A stretch of DNA of 64,000 nucleotides from Ligilactobacillus araffinosus DSM 20653 (GCF_001435375.1 NZ_AYYZ01000025.1:78989-142988), one strand, 5' to 3'. Counted from the stretch's first letter, positions 23,276 through 33,952 are shown. The notes: generated from the sequence alone by a model not told the origin. Translations and numbers: made by a program.

Positions 23276-24679
23276 TTAAATATTTGTTGGGTATCCAATT
23301 GCGATATCTGCGGCATCCCATATCGCTTCACTTAACGTTGGATGCGGATGGATCGTCAACGCCAAATCATCAATCGTATTGCCTGATTCAATTGCTAGTG
23401 TTAGCTCACTAATCATATCAGCAGCATCTCCCCCAACAATTTGGGCACCAACAAGGATTCCATCGCTTTTAGTATATACTAACCGAACAAAGCCATCCGT
23501 TGTATTCATTGAAATTGCACGTCCATTTGCTAAAAATGGAAATTGCGCAGTTTCAACGGCTAATCCTTGTTGAGCAGCTTCCTTTGCTGTCAACCCAGTT
23601 GTTGCCAGTGGGATGTCCGTATAACATACAGCTGGCATTGCATGATAATCAACCGTCGTCTTCTTTCCAGCAATTGCCTCAGCAGCAACTTTTCCTTCGT
23701 ATTCAGCTTTATGAGCAAGTGAAAATCCCGGAACCACATCCCCAATCGCATAAACATTTGGAACCGTTGTTCTTCCTTGGTTATCAACATTAATCAATCC
23801 ATGCGAATCCAACTGAATTCCAGCATGTTGTAATCCAATATCCTTTGTATTTGGACGTCTTCCTACCGACACTAAACAATAATCTGCAACTAACTGTTTT
23901 TCTTCACCATTTACTTCAAAAGTAACTTTTACGCTTTGATCGTCCTGTTCTGCTTTCTTTGCAACTGCATTGGTATAAATATCAACCCCTTGAGAACTAA
24001 AGTGTTTCTGAATTACTCGCACCATATCAGTTTCATAGTTTGAAAGAATTTGTCCAGTTCCTTCAATAATTGAAACATGAGCCCCAAGGTTAGCGTAAGC
24101 AGACGCTAACTCACATCCAATATATCCACCGCCTACAACCACTAGATGCTTAGGGATTTGTTTTAAGTTAAGCGCACCAGTAGAGTCAATTACTCGTCCT
24201 TCATACTTAAAATTAGGAATTTCTACCGGATGACTTCCGGTTGCAATAATCAAATTTTTAAAAGTATAGGTTTGAGCCTGGTCATCTTTAATAACGCGTA
24301 AAGTATGATCATTCTTAATATATGCACTTCCCCAAATAACATCAATATGATGTTTTTTGAATAGACTAGCAACTCCACCCGTTAACTTATCAACAACACT
24401 TTGTTTCCAAATCTGAGTTTGATGAAAGTCAAGTTGTGCAGCCGTTACTTGCAATCCCATTTTTTGTGAATTCATTGCACTTTGATAATGATGGGCGGCT
24501 TCAACCAATGCCTTTGACGGAATACATCCTATATTCAAACATACTCCACCGATAAATTCACGTTCAATAACCGTTACTTTTTGGCCAAGTTCAGCTGCCC
24601 GAATTGCGGCAACATATCCCCCTGGGCCACTTCCAATCACAACAGTATCTAAATCAATCGCAAAATCTCCAACTACCAT
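23276..24679 (-). CDS. pdhD: Dihydrolipoamide dehydrogenase, E3
   Basis: 467 residues. FAD-binding VVIGSGPGGYVAAIRAAE, redox disulfide GGVCLNIGCIPSK, NAD-binding VVGGGYIGCELAS, a second FAD motif PNVYAIGDV, and the C-terminal HPHPTLSEAI with the catalytic His. It reoxidises dihydrolipoyl groups of E2 with NAD+. It follows the E2 gene with a 2-base gap, so translation is probably coupled. Confidence 0.96.
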   Translation of the reverse strand: MVVGDFAIDLDTVVIGSGPGGYVAAIRAAELGQKVTVIEREFIGGVCLNIGCIPSKALVEAAHHYQSAMNSQKMGLQVTAAQLDFHQTQIWKQSVVDKLTGGVASLFKKHHIDVIWGSAYIKNDHTLRVIKDDQAQTYTFKNLIIATGSHPVEIPNFKYEGRVIDSTGALNLKQIPKHLVVVGGGYIGCELASAYANLGAHVSIIEGTGQILSNYETDMVRVIQKHFSSQGVDIYTNAVAKKAEQDDQSVKVTFEVNGEEKQLVADYCLVSVGRRPNTKDIGLQHAGIQLDSHGLINVDNQGRTTVPNVYAIGDVVPGFSLAHKAEYEGKVAAEAIAGKKTTVDYHAMPAVCYTDIPLATTGLTAKEAAQQGLAVETAQFPFLANGRAISMNTTDGFVRLVYTKSDGILVGAQIVGGDAADMISELTLAIESGNTIDDLALTIHPHPTLSEAIWDAADIAIGYPTNI

Positions 24680-24681
24680 TA

Positions 24682-25995
24682 TTATCCCTCCATTAATAAG
24701 AGTTCAGGATTATTTAACAATTCTTTAAGTCGATTAAGTGCTTTCTGAGCCGTTGCACCATCAATTGCACGATGGTCAACTGAAAGCGAAAGTTTCAACA
24801 CTTTACCGATTTTAATATTTTCAGGATCAGTTGGGTCAACAATTGGCTGAGATGTAATCTTGCCAATTCCTAAAATTGCAACTTCCGGACGATAAATAAT
24901 TGGAGTGAAGTAGCCTCCGCCAATTGAGCCGATATTTGTAATTGCAATCGTTCCATTTTGAGTAACCGTAGGATCTAAACTACCATCAGCAATCTTTTGC
25001 GTATGATCTTTAATTTGCTTTGCAATTTCAAACATACTTATTTGATCGGCATTTTTAATATTAGGCATAAATAAACCACGATCAGTATCAGTTGCAATTC
25101 CAATATTAATATCATCTTTATATATGATTTCGTGCTGATCCATATCAAGTGATGCATTAAAAATCGGAAATTCTTTTGCCACAATTGCCAAAGCTTTAAC
25201 GATATATGGCATAAATGTCAGATGCACACCTTTATCAGCTGCCATTGCCTTAAACTTATTACGATGATTCCATAATTGATCGACAACTACTTCATCAAAT
25301 AAAGTAACATGCGGAATTTCTTGAACCGATTGACTAACTAACTTAGCAGTTGCTAACCGAACCGAACTCATCTTTTCACGATGCATGCCACCAAAACCAT
25401 TTTGCTTTGCCCCTGCAATAGATGATGTTTCCCGTAAATCTTGTTGTGGAACAATTTTTTTAGAATTTTCACCTTGACTACTTAAGAATAGATCGACATC
25501 AGCCTTGATAATTTGCCCATGATTCCCTGTTCCTTTAATTTGTGTTAAGTCAACCCGTTTTTCACGCGCATAAGCCCGGACAGATGGCATTGCTAATACT
25601 GGTAAACTGTGATCTTGAGGTACCCGTTTTGATGGATTGACTTGTAATTTGACATCTGAAACTTCGGAATCACCAACTAACTTATCTTCTTTTGCTTTAG
25701 TTGGCTCACTCATCGTTGATGAAGTTACTGGCTTTGCATCCTTGGGAACAGCACTTTCGGTCTCAATTTCAATTAGTGGATCACCGACACTTGCAGTATC
25801 CCCTTCATGAACAATAATCTGTTTAACTTTCCCAGTCACTGGCGAAGTAAGATCTTCAACTGATTTGTCATTTTCAATTTGAACTAAATCAGCATCTTTT
25901 TCAATTGAATCGCCCTCATGAACATACCACTTTCCAATTGTTCCTTCGGCCATTCCTTCGCCGACATCCGGAAGTTTAAATGCATAAACACTCAT
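24682..25995 (-). CDS. pdhC: Pyruvate dehydrogenase E2, dihydrolipoamide acetyltransferase
   Basis: 437 residues. One lipoyl domain (1-77) with the modified Lys in QIENDKSVEDL, a linker, a peripheral-subunit-binding domain (MPSVRAYAREKRVDLTQIKG) near 130-170, and the catalytic domain ending in LSVDHRAIDGATAQ with the active-site His. Many relatives carry two lipoyl domains; this one has one. It transfers acetyl groups from lipoamide to CoA and forms the core of the complex. Confidence 0.96.
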   Translation of the reverse strand: MSVYAFKLPDVGEGMAEGTIGKWYVHEGDSIEKDADLVQIENDKSVEDLTSPVTGKVKQIIVHEGDTASVGDPLIEIETESAVPKDAKPVTSSTMSEPTKAKEDKLVGDSEVSDVKLQVNPSKRVPQDHSLPVLAMPSVRAYAREKRVDLTQIKGTGNHGQIIKADVDLFLSSQGENSKKIVPQQDLRETSSIAGAKQNGFGGMHREKMSSVRLATAKLVSQSVQEIPHVTLFDEVVVDQLWNHRNKFKAMAADKGVHLTFMPYIVKALAIVAKEFPIFNASLDMDQHEIIYKDDINIGIATDTDRGLFMPNIKNADQISMFEIAKQIKDHTQKIADGSLDPTVTQNGTIAITNIGSIGGGYFTPIIYRPEVAILGIGKITSQPIVDPTDPENIKIGKVLKLSLSVDHRAIDGATAQKALNRLKELLNNPELLLMEG

Positions 25996-26007
25996 TAATT
26001 TTTCCTC

Positions 26008-26985
26008 CTAAAAATTAACAATTTCCTTTGCCTTTGTAATAATATCATTTTTATTTGGTAACCAACGCTCTTCAGCTTCACTAAAAGATGTTACCGTATC
26101 TGGCGCGCTCACACGAGCTACAGGTGCATCTAAACTTAAAATTGCTTTTTCAGCAATTAACGATGCTACTTGATTTCCAATTCCCGCCATATTTTGTGCT
26201 TCTTGAACAATAACAACTTTCCCAGTTTTTTTGACACTTTCAAGAATTGTTTTTTCATCCAGCGGTGAAACTGTTCTTAAATCAACCACTTCCGCATTAA
26301 TGCCATCTTTTGCTAATTCCTTAGCTGCTTTTAGGCACTCCTGAACCATATAACCATATGAAATTAAAGTGATGTCGGTCCCTTCTCGTTTAATATCAGC
26401 TTTATCAAGTGGAAGCGTGTACTCTTGTTCCGGAACTTCTTCTCGCATTGACCGATAAAGTTTCATATGCTCAAGAAAAACAACCGGGTCATCTGACCGA
26501 ATTGATGAAATCAATAACCCTTTGGCATCGTATGGCGAACCTGGGATCACCACTCTTAATCCTGGAACTTGACTGACAATTCCTTCAAGACTATCAGAGT
26601 GCATTTCTGGAGTATGAACACCTCCACCAAAAGTTGAACGAATCGTAATTGGCATCTTTTTGGTTCCACCTGTCCGATAATATTCCCGGGCAATCTGGCC
26701 AACAATTTCGTCCATTGCTTCATATAAGAAACCGAAAAATTGAATTTCCGGGACCGGTCGGAATCCCTCATAGGCAAGTCCAGCCGCTAACCCAGCAATT
26801 GCTGATTCTGCAAGTGGGGTATCAAATACTTGATCTTCACCAACATCTGCCTGTAATCCATCAGTTGCACGGAAAACCCCACCATTTTTTCCAACATCTT
26901 CCCCAAAAACCAAAACTTTTGGATCGCGTTTTAATTCTTGATCAAGAGCTTGATTAACTGCCTTGACCATCGTTAATTGTGTCAT
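26008..26985 (-). CDS. pdhB: Pyruvate dehydrogenase E1 beta subunit
   Basis: 325 residues from [18 protein letters not shown]. Motifs [18 protein letters not shown] and [20 protein letters not shown] match the E1-beta transketolase fold. The ATG at 26985 follows an AGGAGG site and lies two bases after the pdhA stop; the longer frame overlaps pdhA and is unlikely. With pdhA it forms the thiamin-diphosphate-dependent decarboxylase. Confidence 0.96.
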   Translation of the reverse strand: MTQLTMVKAVNQALDQELKRDPKVLVFGEDVGKNGGVFRATDGLQADVGEDQVFDTPLAESAIAGLAAGLAYEGFRPVPEIQFFGFLYEAMDEIVGQIAREYYRTGGTKKMPITIRSTFGGGVHTPEMHSDSLEGIVSQVPGLRVVIPGSPYDAKGLLISSIRSDDPVVFLEHMKLYRSMREEVPEQEYTLPLDKADIKREGTDITLISYGYMVQECLKAAKELAKDGINAEVVDLRTVSPLDEKTILESVKKTGKVVIVQEAQNMAGIGNQVASLIAEKAILSLDAPVARVSAPDTVTSFSEAEERWLPNKNDIITKAKEIVNF

Positions 26986-26986
26986 A

Positions 26987-28075
<1,089 letters not shown>

Positions 28076-28103
28076 TTATGTCCCCTCCTTATAAGACCAC
28101 TAA

Positions 28104-28112
28104 ATTATATCA
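28104..28112 (-). promoter_or_regulatory. Promoter of the pdh operon (extended -10)
   Basis: On the minus strand TGATATAAT: an extended -10 with a perfect TATAAT at 28104-28109, about 30 bases before the pdhA start. The -35 region is weak. Confidence 0.6.
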
Positions 28113-28328
28113 TTTATGCCCTTTATTTTACTTAATTTAGCGCCATTTGTTAATTAATATAGCATTCTAGATTTTATTGATTATTTTAATGTCTCGGAAT
28201 TTTTTAATAATAAACTAATTTAAAAAAGAAATTATTCGAATTAATTTTATTCTTTTATCATTTTTAGAAAAAACAATCATGAATTGTATTAAAATAGTTT
28301 AGTATATTAAATTGGAAAGGAAGATTTG

Positions 28329-28763
28329 ATGCTCAAAGAGTTTAAAGAATTTATTGCACGGGGAAACGTAATGGACTTAGCTGTTGGAGTCATTGTAGGA
28401 TCCGCATTTACAGCTATTGTTAAATCTTTAGTTTCTAATATTATTAATCCATTGATTGGAATTTTTGCCGGAAAAATTGATTTTTCATCAATCATTTTTA
28501 CGGTCGGCGCAGCCCACTTCCGGATTGGAACGTTTTTAAATTCTGTTATTAATTTTTTGATTATTTCATTCGTAATCTTCATTATGGTTAAATTTGTTAA
28601 TAAATTTGCTAAGAATAAAGAAGATGAAAAGAAAAGAGAAGCGGCAGAGCTTTCTAATGAAGCTAAATATCTAAAAGAAATTGTTGAATTACTTGAAGAA
28701 GAACGCTTACAGGACTCTGAAAATAAGAGAGAAAAAGATACAAAAACAACTGTAAAAGAGTAA
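28329..28763 (+). CDS. mscL: Large-conductance mechanosensitive channel, hybrid with phage-encoded tail
   Basis: 144 residues from the ATG at 28329 (an AAAGGA site lies 8 bases before it; a TTG three bases earlier is less likely). MLKEFKEFIARGNVMDLAVGVIVGSAFTAIVKSLV is the MscL amphipathic helix and first membrane helix; a second helix follows at about 63-88, then a charged cytoplasmic bundle. The prophage is inserted in the part coding for this bundle, and the final residues (after ELLEEE: RLQDSENKREKDTKTTVKE) are supplied by phage DNA. The original tail survives at 63736-63912. The channel should still form, because pore and helices are unchanged. Confidence 0.93.
   Translation: MLKEFKEFIARGNVMDLAVGVIVGSAFTAIVKSLVSNIINPLIGIFAGKIDFSSIIFTVGAAHFRIGTFLNSVINFLIISFVIFIMVKFVNKFAKNKEDEKKREAAELSNEAKYLKEIVELLEEERLQDSENKREKDTKTTVKE
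28582..28703 (+). repeat. attL, left copy of the 122-bp att repeat
   Basis: Matches 63734-63855 at 120 of 122 positions. The two differences are at 28636 (G versus A) and 28644 (G versus A), leaving perfect blocks of 54 and 59 bp in which strand exchange could have taken place. Sequence diverges abruptly on both sides. Confidence 0.92.
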
Positions 28764-28792
28764 CTTTTTTTACTAAATCTAACCCTAGATGA

Positions 28793-28832
28793 GGTACAAC
28801 ATGGGTACAAGATAGGTACAACATAGGTACAA
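28793..28832 (+). promoter_or_regulatory. Four phased GGTACAA repeats, probable integrase arm sites
   Basis: GGTACAA begins at 28793, 28804, 28815 and 28826, an exact 11-base period. The same heptamer occurs at the other prophage end just after the integrase gene. Location inside both prophage ends and one-turn phasing fit arm-type binding sites of a tyrosine integrase. Confidence 0.7.
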
Positions 28833-28839
28833 GATTTGA

Positions 28840-28866
28840 GGAGCTATTTTAGCTCCTTTTTTTTTT
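28840..28866 (+). terminator. Phage-supplied terminator for mscL
   Basis: GGAGCT-ATTTT-AGCTCC followed by ten T on the plus strand, downstream of the hybrid mscL. Confidence 0.85.
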
Positions 28867-28911
28867 AATACATAAAAAAGAACTCTACCTATTATATATA
28901 CTCTATATAAC

Positions 28912-28941
28912 AAAAAACCCCTACTCAATAATGAGTAAGGG
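28912..28941 (-). terminator. Backup terminator at the end of the late region
   Basis: Stem CCCTTACTCA/TGAGTAGGGG followed by a U run on the minus strand. It is a second stop for late phage transcripts heading toward mscL. Confidence 0.75.
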
Positions 28942-29057
28942 AAAATGTGGTTAATAGTGTGTCATTAAAAAAATTAGGGATAAGATTAAATCCTTACAGT
29001 TTTATTTTACCCTTATTTTTAATAAGTAATCATTATTTTTAAATAATTTTTTAAATA

Positions 29058-29085
29058 GAAAAACCCCTACCAAAATGGCAAGGGT
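29058..29085 (-). terminator. Endolysin gene terminator
   Basis: ACCCTTGCC-AUUUU-GGUAGGGGU stem with wobbles, then UUUU on the minus strand, 26 bases past the endolysin stop. Confidence 0.75.
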
Positions 29086-29110
29086 TTAATAAATCATTAA
29101 TTGATATTCA

Positions 29111-30379
29111 TTAATAGTTTAATGTTTCTCCAACGAAAATCAAGTTAGCATTGTTAATTCCATTCTTTTGAGCTAAGTACGAAACTGAAACACCTAACTT
29201 ATTAGAAATACCACTTAAAGTATCACCATAAGTAACTTTATATGCTCTTGTTGAAACATAGCCTTTTACTTTCAACCGTTCTCCTACATAAATATAGTTT
29301 GGATTTGATATACCATTCAAACTAGCAAGCGATTGATATGAAGTACCAAACTTATTAGCAATCCCTGAAAGAGTATCTCCTGATTTAACTACATAAGTTG
29401 TAGCACTATTAGAAGTATTATTAGCTACTGTGTTATCCCCTTTAATTTTAATTACTTGGTTAGGATAGATAACATATGGACTAGCGATATTATTAAGGCG
29501 TGCTAAGTCTTGATAAGTAGTATTAAATCTAGTAGCAATACTGCTTAATGTATCTCCACTCTTAACTGTATAAGTCTTAGTATCATTAATAACTTTCTTA
29601 TCTTCTTTAGCCTCTTGAATAACAGGAGTTGTAGTTACAGGTTTATTAGCATTTCCATTCTTATAACCGTTCTTTGTGATACCTAATAAATCAATATCAT
29701 AATCTAAGGCTACACTGTTAGCTCCTGAACCGTGGTCTGAAAATTGCCATATGCACACACCATTATCACTAGGAAAGTATTCCATAGGAGCAGGATAAAT
29801 ACCATTCCTATAAGGATAACCTGCTATCCAAAAACTATTAGGATATGTAGCAATAATTCTATTCATATCAAAATGTGCATGAGCGTAACCTTGATAAGAA
29901 TAAAACACTGGAGTATATCCTGCATTCTTAACTGTTGTCATAGCGTCTAAAACAGCATTAGTATTACCATTAATATCATTTCCATATCCTGCTTCACAAT
30001 CTAAAGCAATAATAGAACCTTTTGGAACTGTACTATTAATAGTAGGTAAGAATGTATTAACAGCTTTCTTTGCTAAATAACTGTTATTCCCTGTTTGTAA
30101 CCAGATATAAGTATGAGCTCTCTTATTTTGCATTAAAGCACTCTTAACCTGATTAGTATAAGTTGATTGAGTATAGGAAGAACCATCTTCATACATTCCA
30201 CCTACTTGAGCAATGGTAAACTCATCATCATTCCTTACAAACTGAGCTGTATTACCTTGATACTTAGATAAGTCAGTACCATAACTTCTAACATTGTCAG
30301 CACTAGCAACACCAATACTAATAGCAGACACAAAGGCAAGTATTCCTAATGCTAACCGTTTAATATTTTCCTTTAGCAT
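29111..30379 (-). CDS. Secreted GH25 endolysin with three LysM domains
   Basis: 422 residues. A Sec-type signal peptide (basic MLKENIKRL, hydrophobic core, VASA) precedes a GH25 lysozyme domain at about 33-235 with [10 protein letters not shown] (Asp36) and [11 protein letters not shown] (Asp127, Glu129). Three LysM repeats, each beginning [10 protein letters not shown] or similar, follow from about residue 270. GH25 enzymes cut the MurNAc-GlcNAc bond. I use the ATG at 30379; the GTG nine bases upstream is part of the GGAGGTG ribosome site. The signal peptide means export does not depend only on the holin. Last gene of the late region. Confidence 0.92.
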   Translation of the reverse strand: MLKENIKRLALGILAFVSAISIGVASADNVRSYGTDLSKYQGNTAQFVRNDDEFTIAQVGGMYEDGSSYTQSTYTNQVKSALMQNKRAHTYIWLQTGNNSYLAKKAVNTFLPTINSTVPKGSIIALDCEAGYGNDINGNTNAVLDAMTTVKNAGYTPVFYSYQGYAHAHFDMNRIIATYPNSFWIAGYPYRNGIYPAPMEYFPSDNGVCIWQFSDHGSGANSVALDYDIDLLGITKNGYKNGNANKPVTTTPVIQEAKEDKKVINDTKTYTVKSGDTLSSIATRFNTTYQDLARLNNIASPYVIYPNQVIKIKGDNTVANNTSNSATTYVVKSGDTLSGIANKFGTSYQSLASLNGISNPNYIYVGERLKVKGYVSTRAYKVTYGDTLSGISNKLGVSVSYLAQKNGINNANLIFVGETLNY

Positions 30380-30398
30380 AAAATGCACCTCCTTTTTC

Positions 30399-30405
30399 TA
30401 TAACG
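30399..30405 (-). promoter_or_regulatory. CGTTATA box before the endolysin gene
   Basis: CGTTATA on the coding strand lies between a terminator (about 30410-30455) and the ribosome site. It is one of at least fourteen copies of this box in the prophage; see the finding on terminator-box pairs. Confidence 0.4.
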
Positions 30406-30407
30406 AA

Positions 30408-30456
30408 TGAAAAAAAAGGCAATAAAAAAGAGAGCCTTTATAGCTCTCTCTCTCTT
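30408..30456 (-). terminator. Holin gene terminator
   Basis: AGAGAGC-UAUAAAG-GCUCUCU hairpin followed by UUUUUU on the minus strand, directly after the holin stop. Confidence 0.75.
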
Positions 30457-30460
30457 TAAA

Positions 30461-30703
30461 TTATTTTTTAGGAATAAAAGTAACTGTTCCGTTGCCTTCC
30501 ATTACTCCAAGTAACCCTAGAATAGTAAGTACAGTATTAATAGCTCCTACTATATCCCCAATATCTCCTGTAAAGTGAATACCGAAAATAGCTAACACTT
30601 GTTGTATTAACACTAATAACAAACTAATAAGGCTTGCAATAATCTTTCCATTCAATGTTCCATCTGAATTAAATATGATACCCTTAATCTTTTTCATCAT
30701 CAT
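30461..30703 (-). CDS. Phage holin, phi LC3-like
   Basis: 80 residues. Two membrane helices (about 20-40 and 49-67) separated by a short FGIHFTGDIGD turn, a basic N-terminus and a lysine tail. The arrangement fits the phi-LC3 family of phage holins, which open the membrane at lysis time. An AGAGGGG site lies 5 bases before the first of three ATG codons. It overlaps the upstream gene by 20 bases and is followed by the endolysin gene. Confidence 0.75.
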   Translation of the reverse strand: MMMKKIKGIIFNSDGTLNGKIIASLISLLLVLIQQVLAIFGIHFTGDIGDIVGAINTVLTILGLLGVMEGNGTVTFIPKK

Positions 30704-30980
30704 ATATCCCCTCTTTAGTCTCCAATATGATTAATCGTCTTTCATGTTGGTTTAAAGTAGTGTTATTTCGATTCAAATCTTCCCTTAAACTCTCTACTGT
30801 GTTATTAAGGGTAGTTACTGTATCGTTCAGTTTCTCGAAAGTCTTTTGATTAGCTTCACTTTCTTCTAAATAGGCAGAGTGGAAAGCCCACTTGAAACCT
30901 TTGATTAAGATTGTTAAAACTGTACCACTAATAGTAATAATGGCTACCCAATCTTCTAAAGATAAACCTAAAAATGTCAT
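30684..30980 (-). CDS. Membrane protein with coiled coil, lysis-module accessory
   Basis: 98 residues. One membrane helix near the N-terminus (about 10-28) is followed by a coiled coil (FEKLNDTVTTLNNTVESLREDL, about 46-90) and an acidic end. Proteins of this plan sit just before holins in many lactic-acid-bacterium phages and are thought to help the holin or anchor tail parts. An AGGGGGTG site supports the start. The exact function is unknown. Confidence 0.7.
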   Translation of the reverse strand: MTFLGLSLEDWVAIITISGTVLTILIKGFKWAFHSAYLEESEANQKTFEKLNDTVTTLNNTVESLREDLNRNNTTLNQHERRLIILETKEGIYDDEKD

Positions 30981-30992
30981 CTACAACACCCC

Positions 30993-32201
30993 CTAACTTT
31001 CTATAACTTTTACATGTTGTGTAAAGTGAAGATTATAATTTTGATTGTTCCAATTTAAAGAACTTGTATTGTTTCCGAAAGGATTCCAATAAAATAGCTT
31101 TTTATGTCCCTCGTCATTTTCATACTCAAAAGCAAAATTAGTATATGGAATATTTTCATTAGTTAAAGTAAAGTTATGGCTTGGTGTTACCATTCCATTA
31201 AGATGATAGCCTTTCATAGATTGTAAAAACTTGAGTTCAGCTGCCCCTAACTTACTCATTGTGATACTTCCATCTGATTTATGATATTGGTAAGCTCCCC
31301 AACAATCGTCCATATCTGCGTCTACTGGGTCAGGATTTGTATTCCCTGAATAGATAATTATAGGGTCTACTCCTAAATAATCTTGGATAATGATTTGTCT
31401 TATCATCGTATCTCTAGAATATTGAAAAGCCCAACTACCACTAAAAGGGTGTCCCCAATCTTCACTAGGGTATCCAAACTCTGAGATAGCCATTGGTATT
31501 TGATTAATGTTACTCCATTTACTTCTATCAAAACCTAATAAGTACAATTCAGGAATAAAATTATCATTATATCTCTCACAATAAGGGTGGAATGATACCC
31601 AATCAGGTAAAGAAGAGTAAGAATTAAGTTTAGTATTGTAACAGTCTAATACATGCTGTAAATCTGGAGCTTGAGGATACTCAATACTGCATAAATCAAT
31701 GAACTTAACACCACGCTTTTTACACTCTTCAAATAGTTTCATATTAAATGTAAGGTATCTATCAATAATGGTATCGTTTGTTTGAGCTTGCTGTTGGTCG
31801 CTTGTAGCAAACTTACCATCTGCTTCATTCCAAGCCTCTACTATAAAATCAGTAATACCATCATCTAAAAATCTATCCATTATATGAGCATAAGCATTAA
31901 CCGCTTGGTCTACTAATTCATCAGCGTTATCATCTAATAAATGATTTTTAATCTGTTGCGGATAAGCTCCAATAATACCTGTCATTCCTAAGTTTTGAAT
32001 TGTATGATAAGTAGTTAATCTCCACGGGTTATCAGTACCATTAAATTCATCTGTTTGTAAGTTAAAAGCGGGTCTTATATACTTCATTCCTGCCATTTGA
32101 GCAAAGTTTAAAGCTCTTTCAACTTGAGTCATAACCCATGGAGAAGTTGTATTATTATGAAAAACATTTATTCCCATTTTATCTAATAATTTCTTGGTCA
32201 T
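30993..32201 (-). CDS. Tail-module glycoside hydrolase, clan GH-A TIM barrel
   Basis: 402 residues. The sequence follows the clan GH-A plan: DFIVEAWNEADGKF near 118-131, where Glu126 in WNE fits the acid/base at strand 4, and PMAISEFGYPSEDW near 237-249, where Glu241 fits the nucleophile at strand 7. VSFHPYC and YIRPAF are other barrel strand ends. A C-terminal beta domain follows (about 335-402). There is no signal peptide. Its place between the collagen-like receptor protein and the holin gene suggests a virion or late protein that cuts a host surface polysaccharide. The start is ATG 32201 (GGAGG 7-8 bases away). The family (GH5, GH39, GH53 or other) cannot be fixed by eye. Confidence 0.7.
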   Translation of the reverse strand: MTKKLLDKMGINVFHNNTTSPWVMTQVERALNFAQMAGMKYIRPAFNLQTDEFNGTDNPWRLTTYHTIQNLGMTGIIGAYPQQIKNHLLDDNADELVDQAVNAYAHIMDRFLDDGITDFIVEAWNEADGKFATSDQQQAQTNDTIIDRYLTFNMKLFEECKKRGVKFIDLCSIEYPQAPDLQHVLDCYNTKLNSYSSLPDWVSFHPYCERYNDNFIPELYLLGFDRSKWSNINQIPMAISEFGYPSEDWGHPFSGSWAFQYSRDTMIRQIIIQDYLGVDPIIIYSGNTNPDPVDADMDDCWGAYQYHKSDGSITMSKLGAAELKFLQSMKGYHLNGMVTPSHNFTLTNENIPYTNFAFEYENDEGHKKLFYWNPFGNNTSSLNWNNQNYNLHFTQHVKVIES

Positions 32202-32213
32202 TAGCAATACCTC

Positions 32214-33920
32214 CTACATTACAAACCAGCCTTCCATATTAACGGTACATGTTCCGCTAGGAACAGGAATTACTTGGTCTCCATTATGGTTATAGTGGAG
32301 TTGTAAAGTTCCTAAAGTTTGTACATAACGCTTTCCAGAATCTCCTACTAACTGATACATACATGGAGTACCAGAGCATTCATACATTGTATTGTATTGA
32401 CTCTGTTCCATTCCTCCATATTGTTTCTGAACGTCTTGAGGTATATCAAATAGTTTAGTTCCCCAAGTATTAGCAATACTTGCGTCTTTAAAACGGGAAT
32501 GAATACGAAACCAAAAAATTGATTGACCATTAATTTGAGTTACACAATATTTATTCCAACCAATATCTCCAGTAGTATTATTGTTATTCCAACCGCACCA
32601 AACACCGCTATCTCCTGCATTCATGTAAGGAGTTAAATCTAACCAACCTGTACCTGTTACATAGTCTCCTACTGTACCTTCTGGACCTTGTTCCCCTTGT
32701 TGTCCTGCTACACCTTGTAAACCTTGCATACCCATAGCTCCAGTAGCAAGATTAAAGTTAAGAGTTGCACTATTTTCATTACCTGAATTAGATATACCAA
32801 CAGGTCCATTATCAGAAACATAAATTGGTGTATTAGTACCATTAGCATTATCATTACTTCCAACTGAGCAACATACTCTAGCATAACTAGCATTATCTGG
32901 AGCTGTTTTAGTCATTACAAAAGGAAAACTAATATTCTTTTCTTCATCATAAGTTAATGCTGTTTTGTTGGTATCATACCAGACAATTCTAAGCGCTTGA
33001 TTACCTGATAAACTAGGAATATTAGCAGGCATTGAAATACTATAATTATCATGAGCATTCACACTAAAATAATCAGTATAAATATCTGTACTATTAGCAT
33101 GTTCTCCATCTGGTAAGATATAACCTTTGCTAAAAGTTTTTCCGATTGAAGAATAAGCTAACCATGGATTATAGCTAGTAACATTACCAACATTAACAGT
33201 AGCATTTGTACCTGTGTCTCCTTTATCTCCTTTTGGTCCTTGAATACCTTGAGGAATTGCAAAATCAAGAACAGCATCTACATCATTACCTGAGTTAGTT
33301 ACCTTAGCTTGTTCTCCTGCGTCTAATGTTGTTGTAGTACCAACTGTGATTGAACTAGCTCCTCCTGCTGGTCCTCTTTCCCCTTGTGGTCCTTGTTCCC
33401 CTGTGTCTCCTTTTGGTCCTTGAGGTCCTTGAGGTCCAATTTCTCCTTGAGGACCTTGTTTAACCGTTGCAACATAATTATCAAAGTTATCTTTTAAGGC
33501 TTGAGATTGTTGTTGCATGTATTGATTAGCTTGTTCCTTAAAATCGTCTAAGCTAATCAGATTAAGTTGTTGTCCTGTGATATTAAGAGCATTAGCTGAT
33601 AGCGTAAAGCTAACAAAACCATCATCAGGGAAAATCAAAGTATTATCATTATCTACATTAACAGCTAATTCAACTTGATATGTTCCTTGTACAAGTCCTT
33701 TTAAATCTGCTGTATCAAATTGGAAAATTAAGCCATTATAAGTTGTTGTAGCTGTAATTGTTTTAACTAAACCAAAATCATTTTTAATTCTGAATTGTGC
33801 TGTTTGGTTTTCTTCTAGTTGTACTGGGGCTTGGTTATTAGTTGCTGTAAATTGAACCATTGTCCCAGTATCACCTAATTTAATCGTTGTATCATCATTT
33901 AATAGAGATAAACTTTTCAT
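32214..33920 (-). CDS. BppU-type baseplate protein with collagen-like repeats and receptor-binding tip
   Basis: 568 residues. The N-terminal 120 residues resemble the upper-baseplate (BppU) domain (TIKLGDTGTMVQFTATNNQ and QFRIKNDFGLVKT). A helix and three collagen-like G-x-y stretches follow (from about 152, 227 and 395; for example GPQGEIGPQGPQGPKGDTG). The Trp-rich C-terminus (GTGWLDLTPYMNAGDSG onward) is probably the trimeric receptor-binding tip. The start MKSLSLLNDD follows an AAGGAGG site. Collagen-like spacers are common in fibres of phages infecting lactic acid bacteria. Confidence 0.8.
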   Translation of the reverse strand: MKSLSLLNDDTTIKLGDTGTMVQFTATNNQAPVQLEENQTAQFRIKNDFGLVKTITATTTYNGLIFQFDTADLKGLVQGTYQVELAVNVDNDNTLIFPDDGFVSFTLSANALNITGQQLNLISLDDFKEQANQYMQQQSQALKDNFDNYVATVKQGPQGEIGPQGPQGPKGDTGEQGPQGERGPAGGASSITVGTTTTLDAGEQAKVTNSGNDVDAVLDFAIPQGIQGPKGDKGDTGTNATVNVGNVTSYNPWLAYSSIGKTFSKGYILPDGEHANSTDIYTDYFSVNAHDNYSISMPANIPSLSGNQALRIVWYDTNKTALTYDEEKNISFPFVMTKTAPDNASYARVCCSVGSNDNANGTNTPIYVSDNGPVGISNSGNENSATLNFNLATGAMGMQGLQGVAGQQGEQGPEGTVGDYVTGTGWLDLTPYMNAGDSGVWCGWNNNNTTGDIGWNKYCVTQINGQSIFWFRIHSRFKDASIANTWGTKLFDIPQDVQKQYGGMEQSQYNTMYECSGTPCMYQLVGDSGKRYVQTLGTLQLHYNHNGDQVIPVPSGTCTVNMEGWFVM

Positions 33921-33952
33921 AGTGAGTTCCTCCTTATTTTGTAATCTGTTTT

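Noticed and set aside
28307..28810. Minus-strand frame of 167 codons opposite mscL
   Set aside because: Antisense of a clear MscL gene; Ser-rich composition typical of shadows.
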